Shown here piece by piece: positions 34,048 through 42,296 of a DNA stretch of 64,000 nt; positions within the stretch are counted from its first letter, which is position 1; each line of letters opens with the position of its first letter. The position numbers were made by a program, and so were the translations under genes. The stretch is from the NCBI RefSeq assembly GCF_019977355.1, contig NZ_AP024655.1, positions 3,720,001 through 3,784,000 on the forward strand, given 5' to 3'. The notes beneath the pieces were generated by a model that saw nothing but the letters and a program-made list of their open reading frames with translations, had not been told where the DNA came from and ran no database searches. The stretch is from Arthrobacter sp. NicSoilB8 (GTDB lineage Bacteria > Actinomycetota > Actinomycetes > Actinomycetales > Micrococcaceae).

Positions 34048-34803
34048 GTGGCGGCACATGCCCTCGGCCAGATCAGTTACCCGGGACCGCGGCGAATGCG
34101 GCGGCAGGCCGTGCTCTCGGTCCGGCATGTCAGCGACTTCCTGCCCCGCAGGCTGGCACTGACCACGGCGGCCATCTTCGTCTCGGCCGTAGCGGCCATC
34201 GGCCACGCCACGCTGCCCGGATTCGCGGCCGGTGGCGGCCCCCTCGGCTCGCGGCCGCCGAGCTGGGCCGCCGGAACCGCCCGGAAGCCGGGCTGGCCCC
34301 GGCCGCCGGTGAGCCCCGCCATGCTGACCACGGCTAGCCTGGCGCTGCTCGTCTTCGTTGCCGTCCTCAGTGTCACGGCGGTGGGGCAGGCGCGCCTGGC
34401 AGAGGCCCCGGGCTGGGTCCCTGCCGGGCTGCTCACGGCCGGAGCCTGCGCGGCCGCTCTGCCGGCGATCCTCACGGCCAGGTTCCGCCAGGGTGTCCGC
34501 GATGCCCCGCGCGGCCTGGACGCTGCCCTGCGCGCCATCACCATCCACCGGGTCGCGCGCACCTTGGCGGCCACGCTCACAGCCCAGGCCGCTGTGCTGC
34601 TGCTCACCCAGAGCAACGCCTGGGCGGCTGTGCTGGGCCGGGATGCTTTCTGGGAGACCGATCCGGCCGCGACATCCTGGGGGCCCGCCCTCGCGGCCGG
34701 CACGGTCCTCGGCGTCGCGGCGACGGTCATCGCCGTCATCCCGGTGGGCGCCGCGGCCCCGAGGTCCCCCGCTCCCCTGCCGGGCCAGGAAGCCGCCGCG
34801 TGA
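34048..34803 (+). CDS. Membrane protein of unknown function upstream of gntR
   Basis: Up to 251 residues with about five hydrophobic helices (LALTTAAIFVSAVAAIGHA, LTTASLALLVFVAVLSVTAV, AGLLTAGACAAALPAIL and two later). FLPRRLALTTAA suggests a cytoplasmic basic N-terminus. No known enzymatic motif. The upstream start GTG 34048 overlaps a 7-bp hairpin (CGCAGCC/GGCTGCG) that may end the preceding gene, so ATG 34096 may be the true start. Overlaps the following gntR by GTGA (34800-34803), typical of small GntR-controlled membrane-protein operons. Confidence 0.65.
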   Translation: MAAHALGQISYPGPRRMRRQAVLSVRHVSDFLPRRLALTTAAIFVSAVAAIGHATLPGFAAGGGPLGSRPPSWAAGTARKPGWPRPPVSPAMLTTASLALLVFVAVLSVTAVGQARLAEAPGWVPAGLLTAGACAAALPAILTARFRQGVRDAPRGLDAALRAITIHRVARTLAATLTAQAAVLLLTQSNAWAAVLGRDAFWETDPAATSWGPALAAGTVLGVAATVIAVIPVGAAAPRSPAPLPGQEAAA

Positions 34804-35209
34804 CGGCGGGAATCTCCATCAACCTGCGTTCGCCGGTTCCCCCCTTCGAGCAGATCAGGGCGCAGATCGCCTCGCTGATCGCCATCGGGGCACTGGCACC
34901 GGGATCCCGGCTCCCGGCCGTGCGGACCCCGCGGGGGATCTCGGCCTCGCCGCCGGCACCGTCGCGCGGGCCTACAGGGAACTCGAACAGGCCGGGCTGG
35001 TCGAGACGCGGCGGCGCAACGGGACCGTGGTTGCCGGGACGCCGTCCCACGGGGTGCAGACCCGGGCCGGCACCCCGGCGTCGGCGTTCGTCGCCGCGGA
35101 GGTGACCACCGCAGTCGAGCATTACATTGCCGAGGGCCGGCGCGCCGGTTTCGACGACGCCACGCTGCTGGCAATCCTGCGGACAAAGCTCAGCCAGCAA
35201 GACAAATAA
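34800..35209 (+). pseudogene. GntR/YtrA-type regulator, frameshifted by one base
   Basis: The first frame gives TAGISINLRSPVPPFEQIRAQIAS...GSRLPAVRT, the start of a GntR winged helix. After 34929 the second frame continues as DLGLAAGTVARAYRELEQAGLVETRRRNGTVVAGTP and a 50-residue tail to TAA at 35209. Inserting one T to read ACC CTC GCG GGG GAT restores LPAVRTLAGDLGLAAGTVARAY, the usual family sequence, and an ordinary short GntR protein of about 136 residues. Either a 1-bp deletion or a sequencing error. Coupled to the membrane gene upstream by a GTGA overlap. Confidence 0.85.
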
Positions 35210-35230
35210 GGAGCGGCAGCGACTTCTCAG

Positions 35231-35236
35231 TAGACT
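35231..35236 (+). promoter_or_regulatory. -10 box, leaderless start of thyA
   Basis: TAGACT exactly 6 nt before GTG 35243. Confidence 0.5.
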
Positions 35237-35242
35237 GGAGCA

Positions 35243-36046
35243 GTGAGCATTCCTACGCCCTATGAAGACCTGCTGCGTGACGTCCTCGAGCACGGCACGC
35301 ACAAATCGGACCGCACCGGAACCGGCACCCTCAGCGTATTTGGTCGTCAGCTCCGGTTTGACCTGAGCAAGAGCTTCCCGCTCATTACCACCAAACGGGT
35401 GCACTTCAAGTCCGTGGCCGTGGAGCTGCTCTGGTTCCTGCGCGGCGACACCAACGTCAAATGGATGCAGGACCAGGGCGTGACGATCTGGGACGAGTGG
35501 GCCGACGCCGACGGCGAGCTCGGTCCCGTTTACGGGGTCCAGTGGCGCTCCTGGCCCACGCCCGACGGCGGCCACATCGACCAGATCGCCGAACTCATCG
35601 AGAGCCTGAAGTCCAACCCGGACTCGCGCCGGCACATCGTCTCGGCCTGGAACGTCGCCGAGCTCCAGGACATGGCCCTGCCCCCGTGCCATGCGTTCTT
35701 CCAGTTCTACGTGGCCGACGGCAAGCTCTCCTGCCAGCTGTACCAGCGCTCGGCGGACACGTTCCTGGGCGTGCCGTTCAACATCGCGTCCTACGCCCTG
35801 CTGACCTGCATGATCGCGCAGCAGACCGGGCTGGAGCCGGGCGAATTCGTCTGGACCGGCGGGGACGTCCATATCTACGACAACCACATGGACCAGGTCC
35901 TCAAGCAGCTCGCCCGCGAGCCCTACGACTACCCCCGGCTGAAAATTACCCGCAAGCCGGACTCCATTTTCGACTACACCCTCGAGGACTTCGAAGTGGT
36001 CGGATACCAGCACCACCCGACGATTAAGGCCCCGATAGCCGTATGA
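35243..36046 (+). CDS. thyA: Thymidylate synthase ThyA
   Basis: 267 residues. Methylates dUMP to dTMP with methylene-tetrahydrofolate, producing dihydrofolate. The catalytic Cys is C149 in [55 protein letters not shown] and the C-terminal PIAV are conserved. GTG start. Overlaps folA by ATGA, coupling dTMP synthesis to recycling of the dihydrofolate it makes. Confidence 0.98.
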   Translation: MSIPTPYEDLLRDVLEHGTHKSDRTGTGTLSVFGRQLRFDLSKSFPLITTKRVHFKSVAVELLWFLRGDTNVKWMQDQGVTIWDEWADADGELGPVYGVQWRSWPTPDGGHIDQIAELIESLKSNPDSRRHIVSAWNVAELQDMALPPCHAFFQFYVADGKLSCQLYQRSADTFLGVPFNIASYALLTCMIAQQTGLEPGEFVWTGGDVHIYDNHMDQVLKQLAREPYDYPRLKITRKPDSIFDYTLEDFEVVGYQHHPTIKAPIAV

Positions 36047-36636
36047 GCAAAGAAAACACCGCGGGCGTGCAGCCCGGCGATTTCACCGAGCAACTCCGAG
36101 CGTCCACCACCGGCCTGGGGCTGGTGTGGGCCCAGACCAGCACCGGAGTCATCGGCAAGGCCGGCACCATGCCGTGGCACCTGCCCGAGGACCTGAAGCA
36201 CTTCAGCAGCCTCACGTCCGGCCACCCGGTCATCATGGGGCGCAAGACCTGGGAGTCGTTCCCGGACAAGTACCGCCCGCTGCCCGGCCGGACGAACATC
36301 GTCATCACACGGCAGAAAGACTGGCGTGACACCCCGGGCGCGGAAGGCGCCGTCGCGGTCTCGTCCCTGGACGACGCCCTGCTCGAATCCCAGTTCATGC
36401 CGGGGCACGAGACCGTCTGGATCATCGGCGGCGGCGAGCTCTTTGCGCAGGCACTGGACCTGGCCGACGTCGCGGTCGTGACCACGATCGACGCGACCGC
36501 GGAAGGTGATACGTTCGCCCCCGAGCTCGGTTACGACTGGACCGCCTCCGCCAGCCTCCCGGCCAACGGGTGGCTGACCTCCGCCAACGGCACGCGGTAC
36601 CGGATGACGCTGTGGCGCCGGACGGAGGCCAAGTAG
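36043..36636 (+). CDS. folA: Dihydrofolate reductase FolA
   Basis: 197 residues. Reduces dihydrofolate to tetrahydrofolate with NADPH. After a short extra N-terminus: [29 protein letters not shown] (substrate loop with acidic E), [15 protein letters not shown] and [15 protein letters not shown] overlaps the thyA stop. About 30 residues longer at the N-terminus than E. coli DHFR. The next small gene starts in its stop codon. Confidence 0.97.
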   Translation: MSKENTAGVQPGDFTEQLRASTTGLGLVWAQTSTGVIGKAGTMPWHLPEDLKHFSSLTSGHPVIMGRKTWESFPDKYRPLPGRTNIVITRQKDWRDTPGAEGAVAVSSLDDALLESQFMPGHETVWIIGGGELFAQALDLADVAVVTTIDATAEGDTFAPELGYDWTASASLPANGWLTSANGTRYRMTLWRRTEAK

Positions 36637-36854
36637 TGCTCAGGAAGCCCGAGACACTCTTTGTCCTGGGGTACATGCTCCTGCCCCTGCTGGCGCTGCT
36701 CTCGGCCATCGTGGGACTGACCATGATCCTGGGCGGCAACAAGATCCTCGGGGCGATCGTGCTTGTGGTGGTGACCCAGGTCTTCACGTTCGGGGCGGTC
36801 TTTGCCCTGCGCCGGCGCAAGGCGGCACTGCTGGAAGAGCCGCGAACCGACTAA
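36636..36854 (+). CDS. Small two-helix membrane protein coupled to folA
   Basis: 72 residues. GTG 36636 overlaps the TAG of folA by one base and has GGAGG 8 nt upstream. Two hydrophobic helices (TLFVLGYMLLPLLALLSAIVGL and AIVLVVVTQVFTFGAVFAL) are joined by GGNK, then a basic tail RRRKAALLEEP. No recognised domain. Third gene of the thyA-folA operon; role unknown. Confidence 0.75.
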   Translation: MLRKPETLFVLGYMLLPLLALLSAIVGLTMILGGNKILGAIVLVVVTQVFTFGAVFALRRRKAALLEEPRTD

Positions 36855-36894
36855 CGGGTGACGTAACCGACTGCGTCCTGGGGCCGGTGAAGTC

Positions 36895-36900
36895 TAAACT
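36895..36900 (+). promoter_or_regulatory. -10 box, leaderless start of asd
   Basis: TAAACT exactly 6 nt before ATG 36907; there is no ribosome site in the GGGCCC between them. Confidence 0.55.
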
Positions 36901-36906
36901 GGGCCC

Positions 36907-38049
36907 ATGACTACAGCAGCTACCCCGTCCGTCGGCCTGGTCGGCTGGCGCGGCATGGTCGGTTCCGTCCTGATGCAGCGCATGCAGGACGAGGGCGACT
37001 TCGCCAACATCAACCCGGTATTCTTCTCCACCTCGAACGCCGGCGGCGCCGCCCCGGCCGTTGCCGGCGCTGCCGCGGGCGCGGCCGGCAAGCTCGAGGA
37101 CGCGTTCGACCTCGAGACGCTGGCGAAGCTGCCCATTATTGTCACCGCCCAGGGCGGGGACTACACCAAGCAGGTCCATGGCGAGCTGCGCAGCCGCGGC
37201 TGGGACGGCCTCTGGATCGACGCCGCCTCCACCCTGCGCATGAACGATGACTCCATCATCGTGCTGGACCCGATCAACCGCGACGTCATTGACGCCGGCC
37301 TCTCGGGCGGGGTCAAGGACTACATCGGCGGCAACTGCACCGTGTCCTGCATGCTCATGGGCCTCGGCGGCTTGTTCAAGAACGACCTCGTCGAGTGGGG
37401 CACCTCCATGACGTACCAGGCCGCTTCCGGCGGCGGGGCACGCCACATGCGTGAACTGCTGAACCAGTTCGGGACCCTCAACGCCGAGGTCAGCAGCGAA
37501 CTGAACGACCCGGCGTCGGCCATCCTGGAGATCGACCGGAAGGTCCTGGCGCACCAGCGCACGGACATCGACGCCACCCAGTTCGGCGTCCCGCTGGCCG
37601 GTTCCCTGATTCCCTGGATCGACGCGGACCTCGGCAATGGCCAGTCCAAGGAGGAATGGAAGGCCGGTGTGGAGACCAACAAGATCCTTGGCACCTCGGC
37701 CGGGAACCGCGTCATCATGGACGGCCTGTGCATCCGGATCGGCGCGATGCGCTCGCACTCCCAGGCCCTGACGCTGAAGCTGCGCGAAGACCTCTCGGTG
37801 GCCGAGATCGAGAAGCTCCTGGACGCGGACAACGAGTGGGCCCATGTGGTGCCGAACACCAAGGAAGCCTCGATGGCCGAACTCACCCCCGTGGCGGCAT
37901 CGGGCACCTTGAACATTCCGGTGGGCCGCATCCGCAAGATGGAAATGGGCCCGCAGTACATCAGCGCGTTCACGGTCGGCGACCAGCTGCTGTGGGGCGC
38001 CGCCGAGCCCCTGCGGCGCATGCTCCGCATCGCCACCGGAAACCTCTAG
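36907..38049 (+). CDS. asd: Aspartate-semialdehyde dehydrogenase, E. coli-type
   Basis: 380 residues. Reduces aspartyl phosphate to aspartate semialdehyde, on the route to lysine/diaminopimelate, threonine and methionine. [18 protein letters not shown] matches the N-terminus of the gamma-proteobacterial enzyme, and [17 protein letters not shown] carries the catalytic Cys (C144). An Ala/Gly-rich insertion of about 20 residues follows FFSTSN. It is longer than, and distinct from, the mycobacterial type (about 345 residues, GATGQVG start). Monocistronic; ends at a short tandem repeat. Confidence 0.95.
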   Translation: MTTAATPSVGLVGWRGMVGSVLMQRMQDEGDFANINPVFFSTSNAGGAAPAVAGAAAGAAGKLEDAFDLETLAKLPIIVTAQGGDYTKQVHGELRSRGWDGLWIDAASTLRMNDDSIIVLDPINRDVIDAGLSGGVKDYIGGNCTVSCMLMGLGGLFKNDLVEWGTSMTYQAASGGGARHMRELLNQFGTLNAEVSSELNDPASAILEIDRKVLAHQRTDIDATQFGVPLAGSLIPWIDADLGNGQSKEEWKAGVETNKILGTSAGNRVIMDGLCIRIGAMRSHSQALTLKLREDLSVAEIEKLLDADNEWAHVVPNTKEASMAELTPVAASGTLNIPVGRIRKMEMGPQYISAFTVGDQLLWGAAEPLRRMLRIATGNL

Positions 38050-38052
38050 GGG

Positions 38053-38091
38053 CCCCTTTCAGGAACCCCTTTCAGGAACCCTTTTCAGGAA
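38053..38091. repeat. Three 13-bp tandem repeats between asd and the AlkZ-like gene
   Basis: CCCCTTTCAGGAA three times (third copy CCCTTTTCAGGAA). The last copy covers the stop codon of the convergent gene at 38085. Confidence 0.8.
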
Positions 38092-39197
38092 CCGAGGTAT
38101 CTGCGGTACTTCGCGGCCTGCAGCTCAAAGGACTTTTGGGCGGCAGGCCGCAGCCCGTTAACGGCATCGAAGGGTTCGGCCACGACGCCGGCGTCCCGGC
38201 CGCCGGCCGGCCCGGTCCAGGTGCCGATCACCCCGCCGCCGGCCACAATGGTCTTCTTGAACACGCCGTTGCCGCCGGGGACGATCCTGTCGGCGTGCTC
38301 CGGCGGCAGCACGAGGGACCGGTCAGCGTACCCGAGCAGGAATTCATCGAACCCCGGCAGCGCCAGCACCGTGCGCTGTCCGGGGACGCCGTCCTCGAGC
38401 AGCGCGGCTGTTTCGGGCGAGAGCCAGTAGCTGGTCCCCTCGAACTTCAGCTCCGCCAGCTGGTCCGCCACCCGGGCCAGGGCCGTCCGGGTTTCCGTCA
38501 GCGGAATGCCGGCCCACCAGGCAAAGTCGCGTTCCGTGGCGGGGCCGTGGCTGCGGAAGTAGCGCAGCAGCCACTCGGCGATGCCTTCGGCACGGTCCAG
38601 GTTCCGCGACTCGGTGATCCAGTCGCCGAAGGCCACCACCAGCTGCTGGTTGCCGGCCAGCGGGCCCTGCACCAGCCAGCCCCGCTGGCACAGGATCCCC
38701 AGCAGATGAATCCCGCGCTGGCCGGCCGCGGACTGGCCCGCCCGTTCGAAGGCCTGGAACAGATCCGCCCGGCTGGCGGGCCCCCCGGAGACCAGCCGCA
38801 GTGCGGCAGACGCGGCGGCGTCGACGTCCGCGGCAGTGATCTCGAGCTCCCGGTGGCGCCTGGCCAGGCCCTGAATCAGCCGGCCCGAGGTGATGTCCAG
38901 CATCCATTTCAAGTCCTCGGGAGCCAGCAGGTGCAAGGTGCCGCGCATCGGCCAGGAGCGGACGATTTCGCCCCGGTCGACGGCGCCCCGGACATCGTCA
39001 AGGCGGGACCCCGGCACACGCTGGCCGACCGCCCAGAGAACGGCCTGCAGGTCCTGCGCCTGCATCGCCGTCATCCGGCGGACTGCGTCCGGGGCACTCT
39101 GAAACCCCGGTCCGAGCAAGCCCTGGGCGGACAGCCGCAGCCTGCCCATGATCCCGGGACTGAGCCGGGTGCCTGTCGCTGCCGTCGCTCCTGCCAT
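38085..39197 (-). CDS. Winged-helix DNA-binding protein, AlkZ-like DNA glycosylase family (HTH_42)
   Basis: 370 residues. Members of this family (HTH_42) include AlkZ/AlkX glycosylases that remove bulky alkylated bases or unhook crosslinks. Features: RMTAMQAQDLQAVLWAVGQR with a QAQ triplet resembling the catalytic Q-x-Q motif of AlkZ, EIVRSWPMRGTLHLLAPEDL, WWAGIPLTETRTAL, and FDEFLLGYADRSLVLP then GTWTG. TACGAT lies 6 nt before the ATG at 39197, suggesting a leaderless start. Flanked at both ends by 13-bp tandem repeats. Enzymatic activity is inferred only. Confidence 0.82.
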   Translation of the reverse strand: MAGATAATGTRLSPGIMGRLRLSAQGLLGPGFQSAPDAVRRMTAMQAQDLQAVLWAVGQRVPGSRLDDVRGAVDRGEIVRSWPMRGTLHLLAPEDLKWMLDITSGRLIQGLARRHRELEITAADVDAAASAALRLVSGGPASRADLFQAFERAGQSAAGQRGIHLLGILCQRGWLVQGPLAGNQQLVVAFGDWITESRNLDRAEGIAEWLLRYFRSHGPATERDFAWWAGIPLTETRTALARVADQLAELKFEGTSYWLSPETAALLEDGVPGQRTVLALPGFDEFLLGYADRSLVLPPEHADRIVPGGNGVFKKTIVAGGGVIGTWTGPAGGRDAGVVAEPFDAVNGLRPAAQKSFELQAAKYRRYLGS

Positions 39198-39203
39198 GGA
39201 CCC

Positions 39204-39209
39204 ATCGTA
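39204..39209 (-). promoter_or_regulatory. -10 box, leaderless start of the AlkZ-like gene
   Basis: TACGAT on the minus strand, 6 nt before ATG 39197. Confidence 0.45.
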
Positions 39210-39225
39210 GGACGCCTGTGTTCTC

Positions 39226-39310
39226 TTCAGGCGCTCTCTTCCGGCGCTCCCTTCAGGCGCTCTCTTCCGGCGCTCTCTTCCGGCGCTCTCTTCCGGCGCT
39301 CCCTTCCGGG
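39226..39310. repeat. 13-bp tandem repeat (6.5 copies) in a divergent promoter region
   Basis: TTCCGGCGCTCTC-type units (variants TTCAG..., ...CCC) run head to tail. The array lies between the AlkZ-like gene and a divergent membrane gene, just upstream of both promoters, so copy-number change could affect their expression. Confidence 0.85.
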
Positions 39311-39352
39311 CTGTTGCCGGGCTGTTCCCAGCCGCCGCCCAGCACGCCTCCT

Positions 39353-39358
39353 TACCCT
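39353..39358 (+). promoter_or_regulatory. -10 box, leaderless start of the membrane gene at 39365
   Basis: TACCCT exactly 6 nt before ATG 39365. Confidence 0.45.
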
Positions 39359-39364
39359 TGATGC

Positions 39365-39919
39365 ATGACCATGAGTGAGGTGTGGCCGCAGCTGCGGCCC
39401 CTGTGCCGGAAGCTGGCCCTGTTGGGCTGGGCCGCCAGTGCGGCCGGCATGGCTGCCGGGCTCGCCGTCGCCATTGCCAGCGGCACCCGGCTGTCGCCCA
39501 TGATGAGTACGCTGCAACTGGTGGCGGGATTGAGCATGGCAGTATCGGTGGGAAGCTTCGTCACGGCCGCGGCCCTGCAGCCGCGGGCACGGTCTCAGGC
39601 ACGGGCTCAGGCACGGTCTCGGGCACGGTCTCAGGCACGGACGCCGGAGGGCGTGAAGCCCGGACCTGCCGCCTCGCGGGGCCAGGAGCTCCAGCTCGAC
39701 TACGCCGGAGAGTTTCCGGCCACCGTACAGGCCTTCCTGCTCGGCTCACTGGCGTTGCTGGCCGGCGCCGTGGCGTTTGCGTGCGCCGGGCTGGTCCTGC
39801 AGAGCGGGCCCAGCGTTCAGTCCGTGGCATTCTGCCAGGTCTTCCTGCTCGGGGCCGCGGCGTCCGGTTTCACGTTCATGCTTTTCAGCAAGGTGGCCCC
39901 CCGCCACACGGACCGGTAG
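39365..39919 (+). CDS. Four-helix membrane protein with Arg/Ala/Gln repeat loop
   Basis: 184 residues. Two hydrophobic helices near the N-terminus (WAASAAGMAAGLAVAIAS and LVAGLSMAVSVGSFVTAAAL), a basic loop made of RARSQARAQARSRARSQAR-type repeats (encoded by a 12-bp DNA repeat near 39590-39645), then two more helices (FLLGSLALLAGAVAFACAG and VFLLGAAASGFTFMLF). No known family. ATG 39365 chosen by the leaderless -10; ATG 39371 is an alternative. Confidence 0.72.
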   Translation: MTMSEVWPQLRPLCRKLALLGWAASAAGMAAGLAVAIASGTRLSPMMSTLQLVAGLSMAVSVGSFVTAAALQPRARSQARAQARSRARSQARTPEGVKPGPAASRGQELQLDYAGEFPATVQAFLLGSLALLAGAVAFACAGLVLQSGPSVQSVAFCQVFLLGAAASGFTFMLFSKVAPRHTDR

Positions 39920-39963
39920 GGCGGATGAATGTCGGTCCGCCGATAAGGACCAGCCGAACACCG

Positions 39964-41091
39964 CTACGATTGACGCCCCCGCAGCGTCTGCCGGCAGGCT
40001 TCAAGCAGCACGCCAACCGCCCGTTCCATAGCTTCGGCTTCGAATGTCATGGACGGGTCATGAAGTCCTGGCTGGACGTTCGCCCCGACGGCAAGCATGG
40101 CTGCCTGAACTTCAGGGTTTCGCAGCGTGTAGAAATGGAAGTCGTCCGATCCCGATGTGACAATCCGTGGCCGCACGTGGTTGTCGCCCAGTTCCGTGGC
40201 CACTGCAGAGGCAAGGGCGGCTTCGGCGCTGGGCCCGATCACGGCCGCAGGCACCCCGTCCCGGAAGTCGAGGTCGATCGCCGCCCCCGTTGACGCAGCC
40301 ACCCGTGCACAGAGTGACTCGAGACCTGCGCGAAGGGCGGACATGACTTCGTTGGTTTGGGCCCGCAGGTCCACTCCGAAGCGCCCGCTGCCCGGTATGA
40401 CGTTGAGGTTCTCCCCACCGGCGTGGAGCATGGTCATCTTGGCCGAACTGGGAACTTGCGGGTCGACCTTTATGCGGCCCAACCCCTCGGAGATTTCGAG
40501 CGCAACCTCAACGGCATTCACCCCGAGGTGTGGACGCGCCCCGTGGTGGTCGGCCCCCGTGACGGTTCCCGCCGCAAACAGGCATGATCCGTGCGAAATG
40601 GAGGGCGCGAAATATGGAGCCGGCAGTTCCTCTTGCGGACGCAAGTGCACACCGAAGAGATGACTGAGCCCATCACCCACGCCCAGGGCAGCCACGAGTT
40701 CGGCACCGTTGCCTAGCTCTTCGGCCGGCTGGAAGATCGCCCGCACAGAACCCTCCAGCAGGTCCCCGAGTTCTCCCAGCTCAAGCATCACGGTGGCGAT
40801 TATCGCCATGTTGGCGTCGTGACCGCAGGAGTGGACCGCCGTCGGCCCCCCGGCCGTGTTTTGTACGAGGGCGTCCATTTCTGCCCGCAGTCCAATCACC
40901 GGAGCGCCCGTCCCGACGTCGGCCGTGAAACCCGGCAGGGACTCGAACCTGCGAACCTCAAGACCCGCCTGCCCCAGAAGTCCCGCGAGGTAATCTGCAG
41001 TGGCGAATTCCTGCATGCTGGGTTCAGGATGGTTGTGCAGGTGGGTCCAAATCTCCGCCAACCGCCGACGCCTCATGGCGCCGCCGCTCAC
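39964..41091 (-). CDS. M20-family amidohydrolase/deacylase
   Basis: 375 residues from GTG 41091. Zinc-type amidohydrolase that removes an acyl group from an N-acyl amino acid or similar amide. Metal motifs of family M20D are present: VHSCGHDANMA, IFQPAEELGNGA (Glu pair), GVHLRP, and SDDFHFYTLRNP near the end. GADHHGARPHLGVNAVEVAL belongs to the dimerisation/active-site lid. GTG overlaps the stop of the enolase-superfamily gene by GTGA; an ATG at 41106 would extend it by 5 residues. Last gene of a six-gene leftward operon. Context suggests an N-succinyl or N-acetyl amino acid as substrate. Confidence 0.88.
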   Translation of the reverse strand: MSGGAMRRRRLAEIWTHLHNHPEPSMQEFATADYLAGLLGQAGLEVRRFESLPGFTADVGTGAPVIGLRAEMDALVQNTAGGPTAVHSCGHDANMAIIATVMLELGELGDLLEGSVRAIFQPAEELGNGAELVAALGVGDGLSHLFGVHLRPQEELPAPYFAPSISHGSCLFAAGTVTGADHHGARPHLGVNAVEVALEISEGLGRIKVDPQVPSSAKMTMLHAGGENLNVIPGSGRFGVDLRAQTNEVMSALRAGLESLCARVAASTGAAIDLDFRDGVPAAVIGPSAEAALASAVATELGDNHVRPRIVTSGSDDFHFYTLRNPEVQAAMLAVGANVQPGLHDPSMTFEAEAMERAVGVLLEACRQTLRGRQS

Positions 41092-42200
41092 GCGCTGACT
41101 TCGCATTCGCTCACCGTGAGTTCGGCGAGAATGTCCGTGTCCACATCGACTCCGAGCCCGGGCCGCTCAGTGATCCGGACGGTGGGGAGAATGTACTGAA
41201 GGTCGCCAGGTTCCTTAGTGAACTTGATGGGCCCGGAGAGTTCGGTGGACACGATATTCGGGTGACTGAGGGCCAGGTGGAAGCCGGCAGCGGAGGCAAC
41301 GCTTGTTTCCAGCATGGAACCGATCTGCACTTTGAGTCCGCCGAGTTCAGCCTGAGTCGCCAGACGATGACAAGGCGTGATGCCGCCGCTCTTCATCAAT
41401 TTGAGGTTGACCATGTCCACCGAGCGGTCGCGGACGAACCGCACGATGTCGCTGGCGTCAACCACGGATTCGTCGGCCATGAGGCGGGCGCTCGTGTCCT
41501 GGCGGAGCAGCCGGAAGCCATCGATATCGTCCGCGGGGATCGGCTGCTCCACCCAGTCAATCTGGAATGGTTCAAGGGCTCGGATCATGGTGCGTGCGGT
41601 AGCGGTATCGCCCCAGCCCTGGTTGGCGTCAACACGAATGGCCATGTCGTTGCCGACCGCTGCCCGGACCGCTCGCACGCGCTCGATGTCCTGCCCGTCA
41701 TCGCTGCCGAGCTTCATTTTGAGGTGGCGGTAGCCTTCCCCGCGCGCCTGGATTGCCTGTGCCACGAGGACTTCCGGTTCCAGGATGCTCAATACCTTGG
41801 CGATGGTTGGCTGTTCAGGCCGCCGGCCGCCGAGCAGCGCGTAGATCGGGCGTCCGGCCGCCTTTCCCGCCAGGTCCCAGCAGGCAATGTCGACGGCTGC
41901 TTTCGCTGCTCCGCAGCCCTTGAGTGCCTGGTTGAGCCGCTGATGGACGGCAGTGATGTCCCGGGGATCCAAGCCCATCACGGCGGGAAGCAACTCGGTT
42001 TTGAGGGCTTCGACGGTCCCGGTGGGGGTTTCTCCGGTGATGTGGCCGTCCGGAACGCTCTCGCCGTACCCGGTTACGCCGTCGTCGGTCTCAAGGGTAA
42101 GGATGACGCTGGGCATTGAGGCGTAAGAGGCATAGGCGACCACAAAGGGTTCCAGCAACGGAACATCGATGAGGGTGATGGTGGCGCGGGAGATCTTCAT
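41088..42200 (-). CDS. Enolase-superfamily enzyme, mandelate racemase/muconate lactonizing type
   Basis: 370 residues. The superfamily abstracts the proton alpha to a carboxylate. Visible catalytic set: K161-x-K163 in LKMKLG, metal ligands D191 (VDANQGW), E218 (WVEQPI) and D243 (MADES), and a second general base K267 in NLKLMKSGG. Lysines on both faces fit a racemase/epimerase or syn-eliminase of the muconate-lactonizing subgroup. Possible substrates are N-acyl amino acids, dipeptides or a hydroxyproline. The neighbouring GNAT, M20 hydrolase and amino-acid importer favour an N-acyl amino acid. Substrate is inferred from context. Confidence 0.88.
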   Translation of the reverse strand: MKISRATITLIDVPLLEPFVVAYASYASMPSVILTLETDDGVTGYGESVPDGHITGETPTGTVEALKTELLPAVMGLDPRDITAVHQRLNQALKGCGAAKAAVDIACWDLAGKAAGRPIYALLGGRRPEQPTIAKVLSILEPEVLVAQAIQARGEGYRHLKMKLGSDDGQDIERVRAVRAAVGNDMAIRVDANQGWGDTATARTMIRALEPFQIDWVEQPIPADDIDGFRLLRQDTSARLMADESVVDASDIVRFVRDRSVDMVNLKLMKSGGITPCHRLATQAELGGLKVQIGSMLETSVASAAGFHLALSHPNIVSTELSGPIKFTKEPGDLQYILPTVRITERPGLGVDVDTDILAELTVSECEVSA

Positions 42201-42296
42201 TTAGGGCTCACTGTTCATAGGACGGAAGGAGCGGCCAGGGCGTTCCGGGCCCAGCCGCCAAACATGACAACCGGTATGGCCGTGCATCCGGGCTTC

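Noticed and set aside
34358..35105. Two overlapping plus-strand frames as separate proteins across gntR
   Set aside because: Each contains only half of one GntR domain; restoring one T joins them.
39226..39310. CRISPR-like array
   Set aside because: Simple 13-bp tandem repeat without spacers.
41262..42119. Plus-strand frame of 285 codons inside the enolase-superfamily gene
   Set aside because: Antisense shadow; the minus-strand gene has the complete catalytic set.
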